Source: Syngnathus acus (lineage: Eukaryota > Chordata > Actinopteri > Syngnathiformes > Syngnathidae). Taken from it: 64,000 nucleotides of DNA. Location of the stretch: NCBI RefSeq assembly GCF_901709675.1, contig NC_051105.1, forward strand, positions 4,515,104 through 4,579,103, written 5' to 3'. The notes under the pieces are model-generated. The model was given only the letters and a program-made list of their open reading frames with translations, did no database searches and was not told where the DNA came from. The first letter of the stretch is position 1; the number at the start of each line of letters is the position of its first letter. Of the stretch, positions 21,911 through 34,440 are shown one piece after another. A program made the translations under genes and the position numbers.

Positions 21911-23730
21911 AGCGAGTAATAGGAGTCAAATAGAGAGAGAGAGAGCGAGAGGAAGGAAGACGCAGAGGTTTGTTGCGCTTTGCTGAAGGGGTGGGAATAT
22001 ACCCGATCATCGATTAAAGTGCAATTGTGCAATTTCGTTCCTGTTCTTGCACAATGAGGAATGAGATTAAGCTCAATTTGGAGCCGTTCAAAAGAGCTCC
22101 TCACCTTTGTGTTCAAAAGTGTACACACACACACATACACACACACCGTGTCAGTGCACCCCGAGGGAAATCAGGCGTCTGGAGACAGGTCAGCCCTGGC
22201 CCATGTATATATTCATGGGCTTAATCTGGCATCATTCCTCGCTGGTAGTAGGGAGAGCACAAATGTATTTCATTTACACAATCTCCATTTGGCCCGTGCT
22301 CACTCGGCACCAATACTTGGGGAAAACTAGGCCCGGAATGTTCGCGTAAACACGAATGGTTGTGAGGTGTAAAAAAACAGAAGAAGCAATATTGCAGAAT
22401 GGTGGCAGCTGTGCTCATCAGTCCGAGCTCCAGGATGAGTGTTGTAGCCAGCAGATGCTGCGTGTGTATTAAACAAATGAATTATTAAAAGATGCTTGAC
22501 ACATGAAAAGTGGCTCCTCGGGCTATGAAGGAAAATGTTTATTCTTCTGCCACAAGACTTCTCCGTTGAGCGCGGCCGACACTTTAGGTGCATTCGCGTT
22601 CAAAGTGATCGTGCACCAATTTACCAATGCGTGCTTTTTTTTTTCCGATAAGGGATTTGTTCCCTGCCTGTTTTTTGGGGGGAAAATTTGACAACTTAAG
22701 GATGAGCAATCACTAAGATGTAGAACCTCTGTTTGTCGGTTTGTTCCAACACTTAAGTCTTACCCCTATCATGCATTTAAAACATTCCTTGGCACCTCTT
22801 CTCACTGTTTTGCTTGTATAGTTCTCCAAATAAGAGGCACAGAGTGCCCGCTTCAAGCTGTTTATTTGTCACTCTAAGGAGTATACTGAAGAACTAACAT
22901 ATAAAACAAAAAAACAACATTGTACAGTATGTTTTAACACCAAAATTGTCAAGCAACTCATTGTATTTTATCGAGCAAAAGTTAGCTAGCTTGATACCAA
23001 GACCAGGCCAATGGAACATAGCATACATGTTACATAATTGGAAGCCTTCAAACAACTCTAACACACGCAGAGCAACAACACATAAAAATGCAGCATACAA
23101 TTCTCCCTGCTCTGTGGGAACAACAAATATTAAAATGGCAAAACATGGTACTGCATGACAACTTTAATCTTTAATTACACCGCATCTTTTTGAGTATATC
23201 TTACTGCTGCCCAGGGTGTTGTGGTACAAGTACATGCGCAGATCAACCCCTAGTGGCGCCCAAACAGCAGCCCTTTTGTCTTTGATTGGAAAATTGCCCT
23301 GTCAACAGCAGAATCTTGTTTGTTTGCCTTTGGCCACGTTTTATATCCATCCCCGTTTTGTGGTACTACCCTCATCCTAGCTAGCACTCAGCTTGTTATC
23401 TATCTATGCTAGCGAAACATAGTGAATGGCAGGCCAAATATAAGCTCCTAGTATGAGTATCCATCTATTTCCATTCATACCACAGAATAAGTCGGGGTTT
23501 TTTTTCGAGTATATCAAATTTGTGTTCAATTAAACAGGCCCAGATTCCACATAGATAAGGCACGATAAGATAAAATACATCCAAAGCAGGGTGGGGTTGA
23601 GTGTCATCAGGTTTGGGGTCATCTCTGCAAAGTGCAGAGGGTCAGAGTGCAGCATAAGCAAAAAGGTGTAACATTTTCCACCTCATGGGTGGACCATGTT
23701 GTACAGCTCAACGTTTTGGCAAGCATTAGC
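21911..23730. other. intergenic DNA, short simple repeats
   Basis: A GAGA run (21933-21946) and ACAC runs (22124-22145) are present. 22190-22460 is a unique, GC-balanced segment of uncertain role. No gene is recognised. Confidence 0.4.
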
Positions 23731-23738
23731 AGAGTTAA

Positions 23739-23801
23739 CTCATTTACTGCCAACCCAGTTAATATCTTTGACGTCCATAACCGTCAATGGCACTGAATGA
23801 G
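23739..23801. mobile_element. TTAA-flanked palindromic mini-element
   Basis: 63 bp between two TTAA sites (23735-23738 and 23802-23805). The ends CTCATTTACTGCCA and TGGCACTGAATGAG are inverted repeats with two mismatches. TTAA duplication suggests piggyBac- or Kolobok-type mobilisation. This CTCATTCACTGCCA-type element is common in fish genomes. Confidence 0.55.
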
Positions 23802-23805
23802 TTAA

Positions 23806-24149
23806 TGATTCCAATCAGCAGTTCAAATCATCGTAAGATCAAAATAAGTCGTCAACCCTGTAAGTCACCATTTAAGAAGTTTCGACAACAGTACGACCAG
23901 CTGATAGAGCTTGTTAAGGCCACTAGTCATGTGTTTTTGAGGACAAAAATGCTTTTACCATACATCATTAAAGTTTACATGGAGGAACAGAAAATGTTGG
24001 TTGAGGTGGGGGTGTCACCATAACGATGAAAGCCTGTTTCCATGTTAACTTTAATGACTTATGCTGCCCTTATGAGGTGGTTTCAACACAGCATCTGTTT
24101 GTCTTTCTTTTTGAGCTACATCGGCTTCCTCCAATTAAGGAAATTCCTC
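23806..24149. other. no recognised feature
   Basis: A 78-codon open frame crosses this stretch but begins inside the mini-element and resembles no protein. Confidence 0.4.
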
Positions 24150-24800
24150 GCGTAGTTTACAACCTTTGAATTTGTCCTCCCATCGCGGCATTGCTTGTTC
24201 CCGGTGGCGGCGGCGACATCCGAGAGCAAGGTGCGCGAGTGATTAGGGGATTGTGTGGACACCACCCGCGTGCTCTTAAACGCACCACTGCTAGTTTAGC
24301 ATCCATCTTTTCTACGCTTTGGAGTGTGATCAAGGACTCCTCAGTGACCTTTAGGAAGCAGGCCTGTCGCTTCATGATTAGAGGGTCAGTGACTGAAATC
24401 GCTGCTCGACCCACGACTTGTCCCCGGTCGCTAACTTGATGACATCAGAGGCCGGAGGGGGGTCGCCGGGCCTTTACCCGACCTCACCTTTCACGGCGCA
24501 GATAATGAGCCGTCATTCCCTCCTCCACTAACACCCTCCTGCTCAACTGCAACCGGATCCCCCCACCCCCACCCCACCCGATCGTTCTGCAGACCAGAGA
24601 CACCCTACTGTTTCTGCTCCAGCAGCCCTCTAATGACTGGCACACAAGAAGAACATGGACACAACTCTGCCACCTGCGATTCGACTCGGCCTTTGAGCTC
24701 AGATGTTCTCCGGAGGAGGCCACCTCCACTGTCTGTGATGTGAACCACCGGCTCCCGTGCTGGCTCATTTGTCAGCCAAATCATTCCCACGGGAGTGCTT
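24150..24800. promoter_or_regulatory. GC-rich unique block, candidate regulatory
   Basis: CpG-containing sequence open in several frames. Motifs include AGTGATTAGGGG, TTCATGATTAGAGG and AATGAGCCGTCATTCC. No protein family is recognised in any frame. Confidence 0.25.
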
Positions 24801-25900
24801 TGTGACACCCTATTGTATCCTTGGATGATAGCCGCATGGGTCTACACATTGGAACACCAGCAAGCATTGGAGTGGAGTCATTTGTCAGCAGGCCATAGAA
24901 GGACGACGTCTTTCCCAACCATGACATATCATTCACTCTAGTTGATTTAGTAATAATCCACACCACTTGAAACGTAAAATGCAGAACAGAGGTCCGACAC
25001 AGTCCGGTGCCACTACGTTTAATTAATTTTTCACCATTTTTCCTTGGTGAAATATCAAACAAGGAAGTGGCGGTAAATAAACAAAATACGCCCTTCTCTA
25101 TATTTTCGTATATTATATATTTTATTAAGATCATTTGTGATCATGCAACATTTCCGACAACTTTGTTTAGAGATTGATGATGTTACAGAATCTTTCTGTG
25201 TGTGAAAATAATCATATAGACCACAATAACACAATATGGGATAGTCTTATTTTTTGGAACATTGGGATATTAGTAGGCTATTGGGCATGCGACCATTGCA
25301 ATAAATTGATGTTTAGTTGGCTCATCTGTCTTCAAATGAGCCTTTAAGGTTTGGAACCGTTGTTGAAAGGTGACGTTCTGAGTTTTACCTGACTTTGAAC
25401 ACTCGTTTTCCTGAGGTGGAGCGCCTTCACAAGACAACCGTTGCGTTTTGTCGTTGTTGTTGTTACCCAACTAAAATAATCAAAAGGCGTAACACCTTCT
25501 CGTTTGCCCCTAAATCAGCATGCTGCTGCTTTGGTGGGGGATTGGTGACGTGACGCCATGTTGTCACCTTCTAAAGACTTGCATGCTGTATGCGATTCAA
25601 CAAGGAAAATAGACAAATAGGTTTTAATGTTGAATTCAAATTGATGTGGGACTCTTTTTGTGCAGAGCAGAAGTCCACTTATTCCATGACCACGAACACA
25701 CGACAAACATTTCCTTAGGGGGGGAAACAAATTATGAAAACGTATTTGCTAACAAGTGAAGTCAACTATTATCACTCAGCTGTATTCACAACTTATTTAT
25801 GTAAAAGAAATAGTTTTGCGCTGTAACCTAACAGTGCAATCACGTTGTTCAGATTGGTCCCAATGCAAATGTGACCACCTTCCAATACTGAAGATCCTTG
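24801..25900. other. no recognised feature
   Basis: Mixed to AT-rich intergenic sequence without recognisable repeats or genes. Confidence 0.45.
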
Positions 25901-25959
25901 TCACGTGCAAATCTGTCATCTCTCAGTTTTCCCATCTTTCTGCCCTCAGTTAAGCCCTG

Positions 25960-26480
25960 CGAACGTAATTTGTCTAGGATGAATAGTTTGATGATTTATT
26001 GGCCAGCTCGCCGCAAAACGGCCACATATACAATTACATGCGGCGTTCGTACCGTATATGAATGCCATTTCCCCACAGTCTCTTCTTATAAGAGACACCA
26101 GCCATTTGTCACCTCGGCCACGCCAATAACAAGCCATCTGCCGTGCGTGGACATGAAAGATTAAAATAATATACAGTATGAAAGCTCCCCATTCACTTGC
26201 TAATGTCCGACATTCGCTGACGCACAGGCCAAAGCTGTCATCTCTCCCAGGAAGAGGTCATTAGCGCTCTTCCTCTGTGCCGGCTGCCACCGGCCAAACC
26301 TCATTTAGCAGGGGGGGCCGCAACAATGGGCCGCCAAATGCCCGGCTAATCCTCGCCGTCCTTTGTATTCATTGAGGGCCGGGGGCCTCCTGAGGCGAGG
26401 GCCCCGCTGGTGGTGTATGTGTGCCTCGCAGGGCGGGGGTCAACTTCAAGTCCACGTCGGTGATTAGCAAAGTGAACGTG
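25960..26480. promoter_or_regulatory. candidate conserved non-coding blocks
   Basis: Two unique segments. 25960-26165 has TTTGATGATTTATTGGCC, ACAATTACATGCGG and CCAATAAC. 26190-26480 is CpG-rich with GGTCATTAGCGC, CTCATTTAGCAG, CCGGCTAATCC and TGATTAGC. Confidence 0.33.
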
Positions 26481-26518
26481 TGTCTGTCTGTGTGTGTGTG
26501 TGTGTGTGCGTGTGTGTT
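26478..26518. repeat. (TG)n microsatellite
   Basis: Imperfect TG array about 40 bp long. Confidence 0.9.
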
Positions 26519-26799
26519 TGTATGCACACGCAGGCACGCTTGGGTGAGCCTGAGTAAATAAATAGCAGATTAGAGGAGGTGCTGGGTGGGTGGGGGGTAA
26601 CAGTTATTGAGCCGAGCAAGTGCAATTGGCCACCGTGCAATGATAAATGTGACTTTAGTGCAACTGTTCGTATGATTTGATGCCACAGTTTATTATATTT
26701 GATGTTACTAAACATAAATAATGATGATTTGCAAATATAGATTTTTTTTCTCAATTTCAATATAAAAGATTGAGCTGATTGACGAAAAACAGCAATGGG

Positions 26800-27095
26800 A
26801 AGATAAAATCATAAAATCCTTGTTCTCATAATAACATAAGATAAAAGGGAGTTATTTTCGCAGAATAAAATCGGATGGGAATAAAATGGCTTAGTATCAA
26901 AAGTTGCAATATTGCATTCAAACATTTTTGTTTTATAAGTCATAATATTGTGAATGAAAAGATGTGATGAGAATAAAATCCTGATATAAAACAGTGATGT
27001 TCTACAAAAAGGTTTAGGAGACTAAAGTCGCAATATTACGAGAAGATGTGATTTTACAAGAATAAGATTGCAATATTAAAAGAATCCACTGATAT
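26800..27095. repeat. degenerate AATAAAAT / GCAATATTA motif array
   Basis: Repeating words such as AGAATAAAATC, TTGCAATATT and GTCGCAATATTACGAGAAG recur at irregular 20-40 bp spacing. This matches a common teleost array built from units like TCTCGTAATATTACGACTTT. A related decayed array is at 54370-54605. Confidence 0.5.
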
Positions 27096-27754
27096 ATAAA
27101 CCTTACCTTTGTTTTATCAAATAAACACAAGCATAATCTTGTGTTTCTGTGTGGTCTAAATACTCCTCCCCCTCTTCCTCCATTCATCACCCACTCCTCT
27201 ATCCTGATTTTACCTTCACACAAGCTTCTCTTTCTTACACGAGCGTCAATTATAAATAACCTTGTCAGTGTGGCCATTCAAAGAGAGAGACATGGAATCC
27301 AGTGGAGAGCGCTGTCTGAAGGCATAGATAAGCTAACTTGGAGTTTAATGTATGAAGGAGTGACATCCACTTCTGCCGGGAACACGCCTCGATATCATTA
27401 AAATATTTTGCTGCTCAAACCTGTCAAAGCAGTCAGAATATTACAGGAAAAGCAATGTGTTTGGAATTAAATTTTGATATGAGGCAAAAAAAAAAATCCA
27501 AGAATGAATAAAAATACATGTGCTTTATTACAAGATAACACAACAATAACAAAAATCTGAATTTCTAATTTTTTCCTACAAAACAATGTCATAATTTTGT
27601 CATATGTAGTTAAAAGAGCTGCGGGGGAATTGTGACAAATACAGGCTATTGCAAGATCTATTATCTTACAAAGTTCATTTTATAATACGGAAAAACAATT
27701 TTTACAATTTTTCAGATAAAAATTTGGACATAAGGAAAAAAATTCCACTTTTGA
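27096..27754. other. no recognised feature
   Basis: AT-rich intergenic DNA. Confidence 0.45.
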
Positions 27755-28154
27755 GCGTAATGGAGCCTGGCTCATCCGCCTCACAGTGTTATGAGTCGAT
27801 TCCAGCTACGGCCTTCCTGTGTGGGGTTTGCGTGTTTTCCCTGTGCATGAATGGATTTCCTTCGGGTACTCAGTTTTCCTTCCACATTCCAAAGATATGC
27901 ATGGTAGGCTGAGTGACCACTCCAAATTGTCCATAAGTGTGTGTGTGTGTGATTGGTTGTGCCCTGCGATTGACTGGTGATCAGTTTGGGGTGTAGTCTG
28001 TCTTTCGCCCGATGTCAACTGGGCTAGGTTTTTGCACCTCTCGCAACCCTGAACAGGATAAGCGATGTTTAAAATGGATGGATGGATGGATGGATGGATG
28101 GATGGATGGATGGATGGATGGATGGATGGATGGATGGATGGATGGATGGATGGA
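27755..28154 (+). mobile_element. teleost interspersed repeat, full-length copy with ATGG tail
   Basis: Most complete copy: CCTGTGTGGGGTTTGCGTG, CACATTCCAAAGATATGCATGG, TGACCACTCCAAATTGTCC and GCGATTGACTGGTGATCAG, then a GGATAAGCGATG-type end running into about 20 ATGG units (28074-28154). The tail is the expected 3' microsatellite of this family and fixes its orientation as plus. Confidence 0.8.
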
Positions 28155-28500
28155 TTTTTAGAAAAAAATCAAATATTAAAAAAAGTCCATCAATTATGGT
28201 GGCGATTTGCTCCGAAAACCTTTAAAGTGGGGTCTTCTTGTTCTGCTTCAGTGTGACCACGAATGATTGTTTCTGTCAGTCGTCCTGATTGGATTAAAGT
28301 GTCCGTCAATTACCTTCATCATTGACCTTCTCAAGCTGGTTAACTGCAAATTCCTTAACCTAGACATTAATTCCGTGCACACGTACAGCGCACACACAGA
28401 ATGGTAGAGTTCATGGCAATATAAAGGAGCTGGGAAAAGTCGACCATGGAAAAAATAGGTTAGATCTAAAATAATCCATGTTGGAAGTTTCTCCCTATTT
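28155..28500. other. no recognised feature
   Basis: Unique AT-leaning intergenic DNA. Confidence 0.4.
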
Positions 28501-29460
28501 TTCCGATTTTGGTAGAGATCAAAGGCGGGTTTCAGGTCTAATTAAGTAAATGAATGCAGATCCCAGACCTTCTGGCTGCGGCTGAGGCCTTGGAGAGATC
28601 CAATGATGGAAATCCACCTCAGATTTAAATAATTAATATGACACCTTGAGCTCCACAGAGGACCGGGGGGGGTGGCAGGGGGTTGCTCTGTCTTGGAGTT
28701 TCGAACAATGTCACTGCCAAGTGTAATGCTGTTTGTCTCCATGAAAATTAGCTGCCACTCCATTGTGCCGCCTCCTCGGACCGCTCCCGCCTTTTGTCAT
28801 GCTAACGGTGGGAGGCTCTGCTGAAGAAGGCCCGCGGCCTACGCCGCATATCCAGGCTGGAGCAAGCTGGCCCTGAGCTCTCGGGGACTCGGAGCCGAGG
28901 TCATTTTATGCTTTTTAATCCTCTTAATCCCCATTAGAAGGGGCTTGGTGGAGACAAATCTGCTCCCAGAGGTCCTTAGGATTCAAACGCCGTGCTTGAG
29001 CAACTGTATTATTTGATAACAACAATGGCGAAGGATGGCGAGGGAAACGTGGGGCGACAGATTGAACTAGTGAGAACAGGAACTGAAACAAGAAAGATAA
29101 GAATCTACAATACGATTGAGGGACGGAGATCGCTATCTTGGCTCTCGTGATGGGGATAAACTGCGTCACATGACACACGTGAAAGTCCGACTCATGCTAA
29201 TGATCCTTATGTTGGCCCCCGTGCCTCCAGAGTCCCCCGCCCCTCCAGTGTGGACGGCAGGCACAGTGGTCTGGAGGAGCCCGGCATAATCCAGAAGGGA
29301 CCTATTCAAATTAATACACTCCTGTTAACCTCATCTCAGACAAGCTCTCTTCATTATCGCTCCATTAAAGCTGCATACATGAAGAGGGCTGGGCCTCTGG
29401 AGAAGTCTTCCTGTCTGAGCAGCGCGACCAAAGACTCCAAAAGTCGAGCTGGGATGTAAA
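28501..29460. promoter_or_regulatory. candidate conserved non-coding blocks
   Basis: Unique segments at about 28540-28760, 28770-28960 and 29190-29460. Motifs include GGTCTAATTAAG, TTTAAATAATTAATATGAC, TTTTTAATCCTCTTAATCCCC, CATTAGAAGGG and TTCAAATTAATACACTCC. CpG content is raised at 28780-28900. Confidence 0.35.
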
Positions 29461-29552
29461 AACAGACAGGTCAAGACAAACAAGGCCAAATGTAAATCTA
29501 GTGATTAGATTTTGTGTTCTTACTCGCGGAGGTTAAAAAATATAACGAACTA

Positions 29553-29948
29553 CCGTATTTTCCGGACTATAAGGCGCACCTAAAAACCTAAAATTTTCTC
29601 AAAAGCCGACAGTGCGCTTTATAGTCCGGTGCGCCTTATAAATAGACCAAATTCCTAACTTTAAACTGGCCCGAAGCATTGTGTCATGAAATCAATCATA
29701 AGTGGCCCGCTGAAGACTATGAATCATGAATCCAAAAGACTATGGATCATTATTTTGTGATTATAAAGTAATTTGTTGCGTGTGAAGTTGAAATAAAAAA
29801 AGATAAAATGGAGAATGATTTGATTTGGATTAAAAATCTGACATGATGCATTAATGGTGCGCCTCATAGTCCGGTGCGCCTTATATAAGGACAAAGTTTT
29901 AAAATGGGCCATTCATTGAAGGTGCGCCTTATAGTCCGGAAAATACGG
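29553..29948. mobile_element. TA-flanked MITE with 28-bp perfect terminal repeats
   Basis: Both ends read inward CCGTATTTTCCGGACTATAA then GGCGCACC (28 of 28 identical), with TA on each side (29551-29552 and 29949-29950). GGTGCGCCTTATA and CCGGTGCGCC units repeat inside both halves. No transposase is encoded. It shares terminal architecture with 18689-18857, so the two are related subfamilies. Confidence 0.88.
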
Positions 29949-31780
29949 TATTTTGTAACATAAAAGTACATACTTGGTATACTTCACTTGTCATTCTTAT
30001 AGAGTTATCACTTGAATACCTGACAAAGGAACCCAAACGCAGCATTGGTTCATTTAGTGAAACCAGACATGACACTTTGGGTGTCAATGGTCAGCAAGTT
30101 GGGTGAAAGTTGCACAGGAAGTAGTAGCAACTTTGACAGCTCCTCAGATGACAAACTTTAACATTCTTTATATTTGAATCAACACTTTGTTTTTCCACAA
30201 GTGCTCCCATACGGAATCCACTACTTCAGCACGCTTTCCGGAGTTGAGTTTAGGTGTTGAAGCAAACGTTGTGGGGAGCAGGCTAGCTGTCTGTGGTGTG
30301 CATACAGCCTGCAGCCAAAGACCGAGCAAAACAACAAACACAAGTCTGGCCTGTCTGCCGGATGCCAGGACCGCTTAACACACCAGAGGTACACTGCTGT
30401 TATTTCACAAAGAAAGGCTTGAGAATGCCACGTATTACATAGCTGCAATTACCAAGCCAAAGCTTCCTAAGTAATGTTGTGCTCGGGATGACGGTAGCCC
30501 ATAGCTACGTGTTCAATGGCTGAAATCTCTCATTAGGGTTCATAAATATCATCCCAGAGTTGTAAATTGTTCATAGATCTGCTCCTATATGCACCTTCCT
30601 AAGACCTGTGTCCCAGTCTGACTCTTGCTTTAGGCCAACATTTGACAGATAGCATCTTCTACATGCGTTTGGCATCCCATAATTACACTCCTGACAATCC
30701 TTAGCAACTTTCCATCATATCATTATAGCAGAAAAATAATCCCCACAGTCACGACTGACAATATCGCTCCAACTCACTCTAAAATTATCATGTGACACAT
30801 GAATGCGAATGTACGGGTGACTGCAGGGTTCATCCAAATTCTCATCCGGCCGGAATGTCCCAGTCAGGACCTTCCAGGATACACCATCATGGGATGCATG
30901 ACTGGAAGTGTATAATAATAGAGGAGAGTTTTAGACTGCTGCTATTTTTGGTAGAATGCGAGCAAGGCCTAAATAGCATGAACAATAATCTTAACCCCTC
31001 GTGTTGTTTAATACGCAAAGTAGAATGAAACCTCAACATAATTCAAAATGTTACCTCCGATGGATATTTGATGTCATTTCCTTCATTCCGAATTTTCAGT
31101 CGGATGACAAAATCTCTCTAAATGTTCTGAACTCCTGTTTTATGTGCTCAAATTCATTTCAAACACTCAGTGTAGCTGGGAGCATGTGTGTTAATGCTTG
31201 TTTGCACGTGCGCTGACAGCCTTTGAGCCAGTTTCTCGCCTCCACTAAAAGCGCTCAGGGCACAAAGCTAGAACCTACCCCCCAACACCCGCCCCACACT
31301 CCTGAACATGGCCCCTGCGCCTCTGACAGCCGCTGAAGGTAAGCGTCGAAGACATCCTGACACACGTGCGTAAAAAGCACTTTTGATGCGGGGAAAATGG
31401 ACCGCTTTGCCGTGTACAAACAACAACAAAATGTCAACACCAGGCGGAGGGTCCGACGGGAGGCAACAACACACACACACACTAGCTAACATGATATTAC
31501 AGCAAGCACCAAAGGCCCTTTTGCTTGTCTGCCTCCATCTTGACATTGTTTGTATCATGATGCCTGTCATGCAATCATTCAGTATATGACAAAGAAACAC
31601 GCATATCAACGTGTTCTTTCACAGATGCCTTTTTCACTTCACACTGGGGGACCATTTGTGGCATGCAGCTGCGTTTTGTCACTATTTCGTGGCATGGGGT
31701 AATATAACAATTAAAAAAAAAGTACATAGAACATTATGGATTTGCTTGTGGACATACTTACTACGTCGATATTCAAGGAG
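29949..31780. other. intergenic DNA, no clear feature
   Basis: Unique mixed-composition DNA. Open frames at 30190-30450 and 31255-31610 are not protein-like. A short ACAC run is at 31470-31482. Confidence 0.4.
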
Positions 31781-31960
31781 GGTCACATTATCTGTGGCCA
31801 CACCGGCCAAGCGCAATGAGTTATTTTGCGGTCACACATGGATTGCTGTGTTCTTTTCCGCACATGTCTCCATTGGAGATTTGAGACATTTAAAGGGGAC
31901 GAGAGCAGCCTCTTTGACTGCCGGCACATCGGCTGTGTTCACGTGATTTTATCCTTTCCT
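31781..31960. promoter_or_regulatory. candidate conserved non-coding element
   Basis: Unique block with GCAATGAGTTATTTTGCGG, TCCATTGGAGATTTGAG and CACGTGATTTTATCC (an E-box CACGTG beside TGATTTTAT). Confidence 0.25.
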
Positions 31961-32870
31961 TGCACTGTTTTGCAATTGTGCTCAATTAAAAATACACACA
32001 ATGATGCAAACTTCCCTTTTTAAGATATGACAGCTTGTGCACATCTGAAAAATGATCAACACCCGATCTCCCCACGCAGCTTTCGCCGCACCAAGTTCCA
32101 CGGGTCACAAAAACAGAACCCTCGGTAGTACTTCACAGTTTCAACATTGTGTTGCTGCTGTGGCAACAAAGGAGCAATTGTTGAGTTGGCTTGAAATGTA
32201 ACTCGCAGCACTGTGGGCAAATGGTGAAATTTGCTCCACTTCTTCAAACCTAATGTTAGCTGGCTCCCTCCTATCTTGAATCTGTCCTTTTACAAAGAGA
32301 TAAGCAAAATAATAAATGTTACAGACAGGAATTGAACAAGTTAACAAGGCACACAATTTAAAATATATCCTTGTCTTCCATAAAAGAAAAAAACATGCAA
32401 GCAAGCAACTTTTTTCTTGTTGGTTGCTCCATTTCTTTGTGTAATTGTAAATACTGCTCCAGTGACCAGCTAATCGTTTTTGTTGCTACTATTAATTGTT
32501 GTTACGAAGTTATCAAGCAAATTCTATAGAAATAGATCGATAAATATTCAGACCACTCTTGTTTGATGTGGGATTAATATACAAAAGGTGAAAAATACAA
32601 AAGTGATTTATATTCTTTGATTTTTCTGCATCTGGTGATACTAATGGATGCTCTATTGGTGATAAAGAAGACCTCTGGTTACAAAGTTAATCATCATATC
32701 ACAGCTACAGCATATTACACTAATTCCCAAAAGTCGAATTTACAATGCACAACCTGATAAAAGCAATTCATGATTTTTTTTTTTTTTTTGTTTACCTCAG
32801 ATTGTTGCATTTTGTTTTTTAGAAAATGATCCACTTTGTTGTGCTTTCCCTTCCCAATCAATCTCCTCAC
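31961..32870. other. AT-rich spacer
   Basis: No gene or identified repeat. There is a T-run at 32774-32789. Confidence 0.45.
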
Positions 32871-33310
32871 ATTCCCTGCAGCTCCTCACTCCCCCATCTG
32901 CCATGTTTCCCGTGGGTTCGGCCTTGGTGGAGGGATGGGGGTGGAGTTTGTTGGGGTCAGGACCCTGCGATGCTGTGGAACATAAGTGCGTGCTTTAACC
33001 CAGGGCTACACCTGTAGGCTGGTGCTCAGCGATGCTAATCCCTCAGGCGTCCGCTAATGCTGATGATCCGCATCTGAGACCCTCTCCCATGGGAGTGCAG
33101 CAGTGTTGCATTGTGGGGGCTGACAGATGAGGCTACAGGGGGCTAACCTGTATCTGCGCCTGCATAGGGGCAATGCTTTTTTTCCTCAGCGTCCACCTTT
33201 ATTCTCGTATCTTCATTTGCAGCCAACAATGAGAGGAATTGCATGAGCAGGTGGCATCGCTCTGCCTTGCCTGCTCGCATGCAACAAACAGATGTTTCTG
33301 TCTGCAAGTA
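32871..33310. promoter_or_regulatory. candidate conserved non-coding block
   Basis: GC-balanced unique sequence with CAGCGATGCTAATCCCTCAGG, CCGCTAATGCTGATGATCC and GGGGCTAACC. The repeated GCTAAT words are homeodomain-like. Confidence 0.28.
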
Positions 33311-33809
33311 CCCTAACACCCCTCCTTCTTGTCGTCTTCTCCCTTAGGCTTCTCTCTTTCAGTGAATCACACTATTGCCTCACAAAGGAAAGTCACAACT
33401 GCTCATCCTTCTGTTTGGCTGCCGTACATCTCAATGTTTGCATGGACGCATTTCTTTCGGATTAGAAGCCTGATGGGGAATAAAAATGCTTCATGTACAC
33501 ACCCCATTTGGAAAATTCGGACCTCATCAAGCCTCTTCCGGTCAAGGTATCATTGTATTTTTACTTCAGTTTATAAATAAAGAAAATCATTTGTTACCAA
33601 CAGTAAAAACATCAAGAGTTGACTTCAACAGAAAAGTTGGTAAGAAGGAACTCGGTTCCTTTATCCATCCTGTGTGAGATATTATTAAAATCAATAATTT
33701 TCTTTTAAGAGGACAGTCATAGCTAAGTGAGACATTTAATAAGCCCATGAACCTGCAAGGCAGAAAAGGCCAAGTAATTAAATAAGGGCCCTTATAGTGT
33801 AGCACTATA
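33311..33809. other. no recognised feature
   Basis: Unique intergenic DNA. AATCAATAATTTTC and AAGTAATTAAATAAGGGCC at 33690-33790 may belong to the next block. Confidence 0.4.
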
Positions 33810-34440
33810 AAGGCACCTTGAAGAGTGGCGGTGGCTCTCCTCGGGGTCCTCGCTGCTATCTGATGTGTTAATAAAACAAAAAAAAATCATTAAGCTAAAT
33901 TAAAACGCTGTTTGAGCGTAAGTGGATCCTTTAATGAGGTCAGAGGAGAGGAAGGCCATCGATTATCAATCATAGAGGTCATTAAGACACACACATACCC
34001 GCGCCCACACACACACACTGGTCAACTGTCTCCACGGCGTGTTTCATGGCTCACTTACAGGTGTCGCTGACATCCCCCGTCTGCTTATTTGGCACCTTGG
34101 AGCACCTCCGTCTATTTAATTAGCGATACAGATATTCTTCCAGCAGCAGGCGTGCACATCTAAAAATACAAACAAAACCAAAAAAAAAAGAAGTGATGTT
34201 AGAGAGACAAGATGCTGTAAAAGCTGACAATTATGTTAATGTATTTGACTTTGGGATGGCGGAATGTTTGTGTAAACAGGCCAGGATTAGCATCTCGCAG
34301 CAAAAGAACGTTAGGAATGTTAATTGGATCCCACTTTGAAGCGTTAGCCTCCATCAAAATGTGCTGTTGTCTGGTTTAAAGAAAAGCCATTAACATGATC
34401 AAGTCATAAGCGTAGCGGATATGTTACAACAAAGAAGTCT
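33810..34440. promoter_or_regulatory. enhancer-like blocks
   Basis: Unique sequence with ATCATTAAGCTAAATTAAAA (33885-33904), ATCGATTATCAATCATAGAGG (33958-33978), TAATTA (34117-34122) within TATTTAATTAGCGAT, and TGTTAATTGGATCC (34318-34331). An AC-rich simple repeat (33988-34018) separates the halves. The dense TAAT motifs make this one of the better candidates. Confidence 0.38.
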
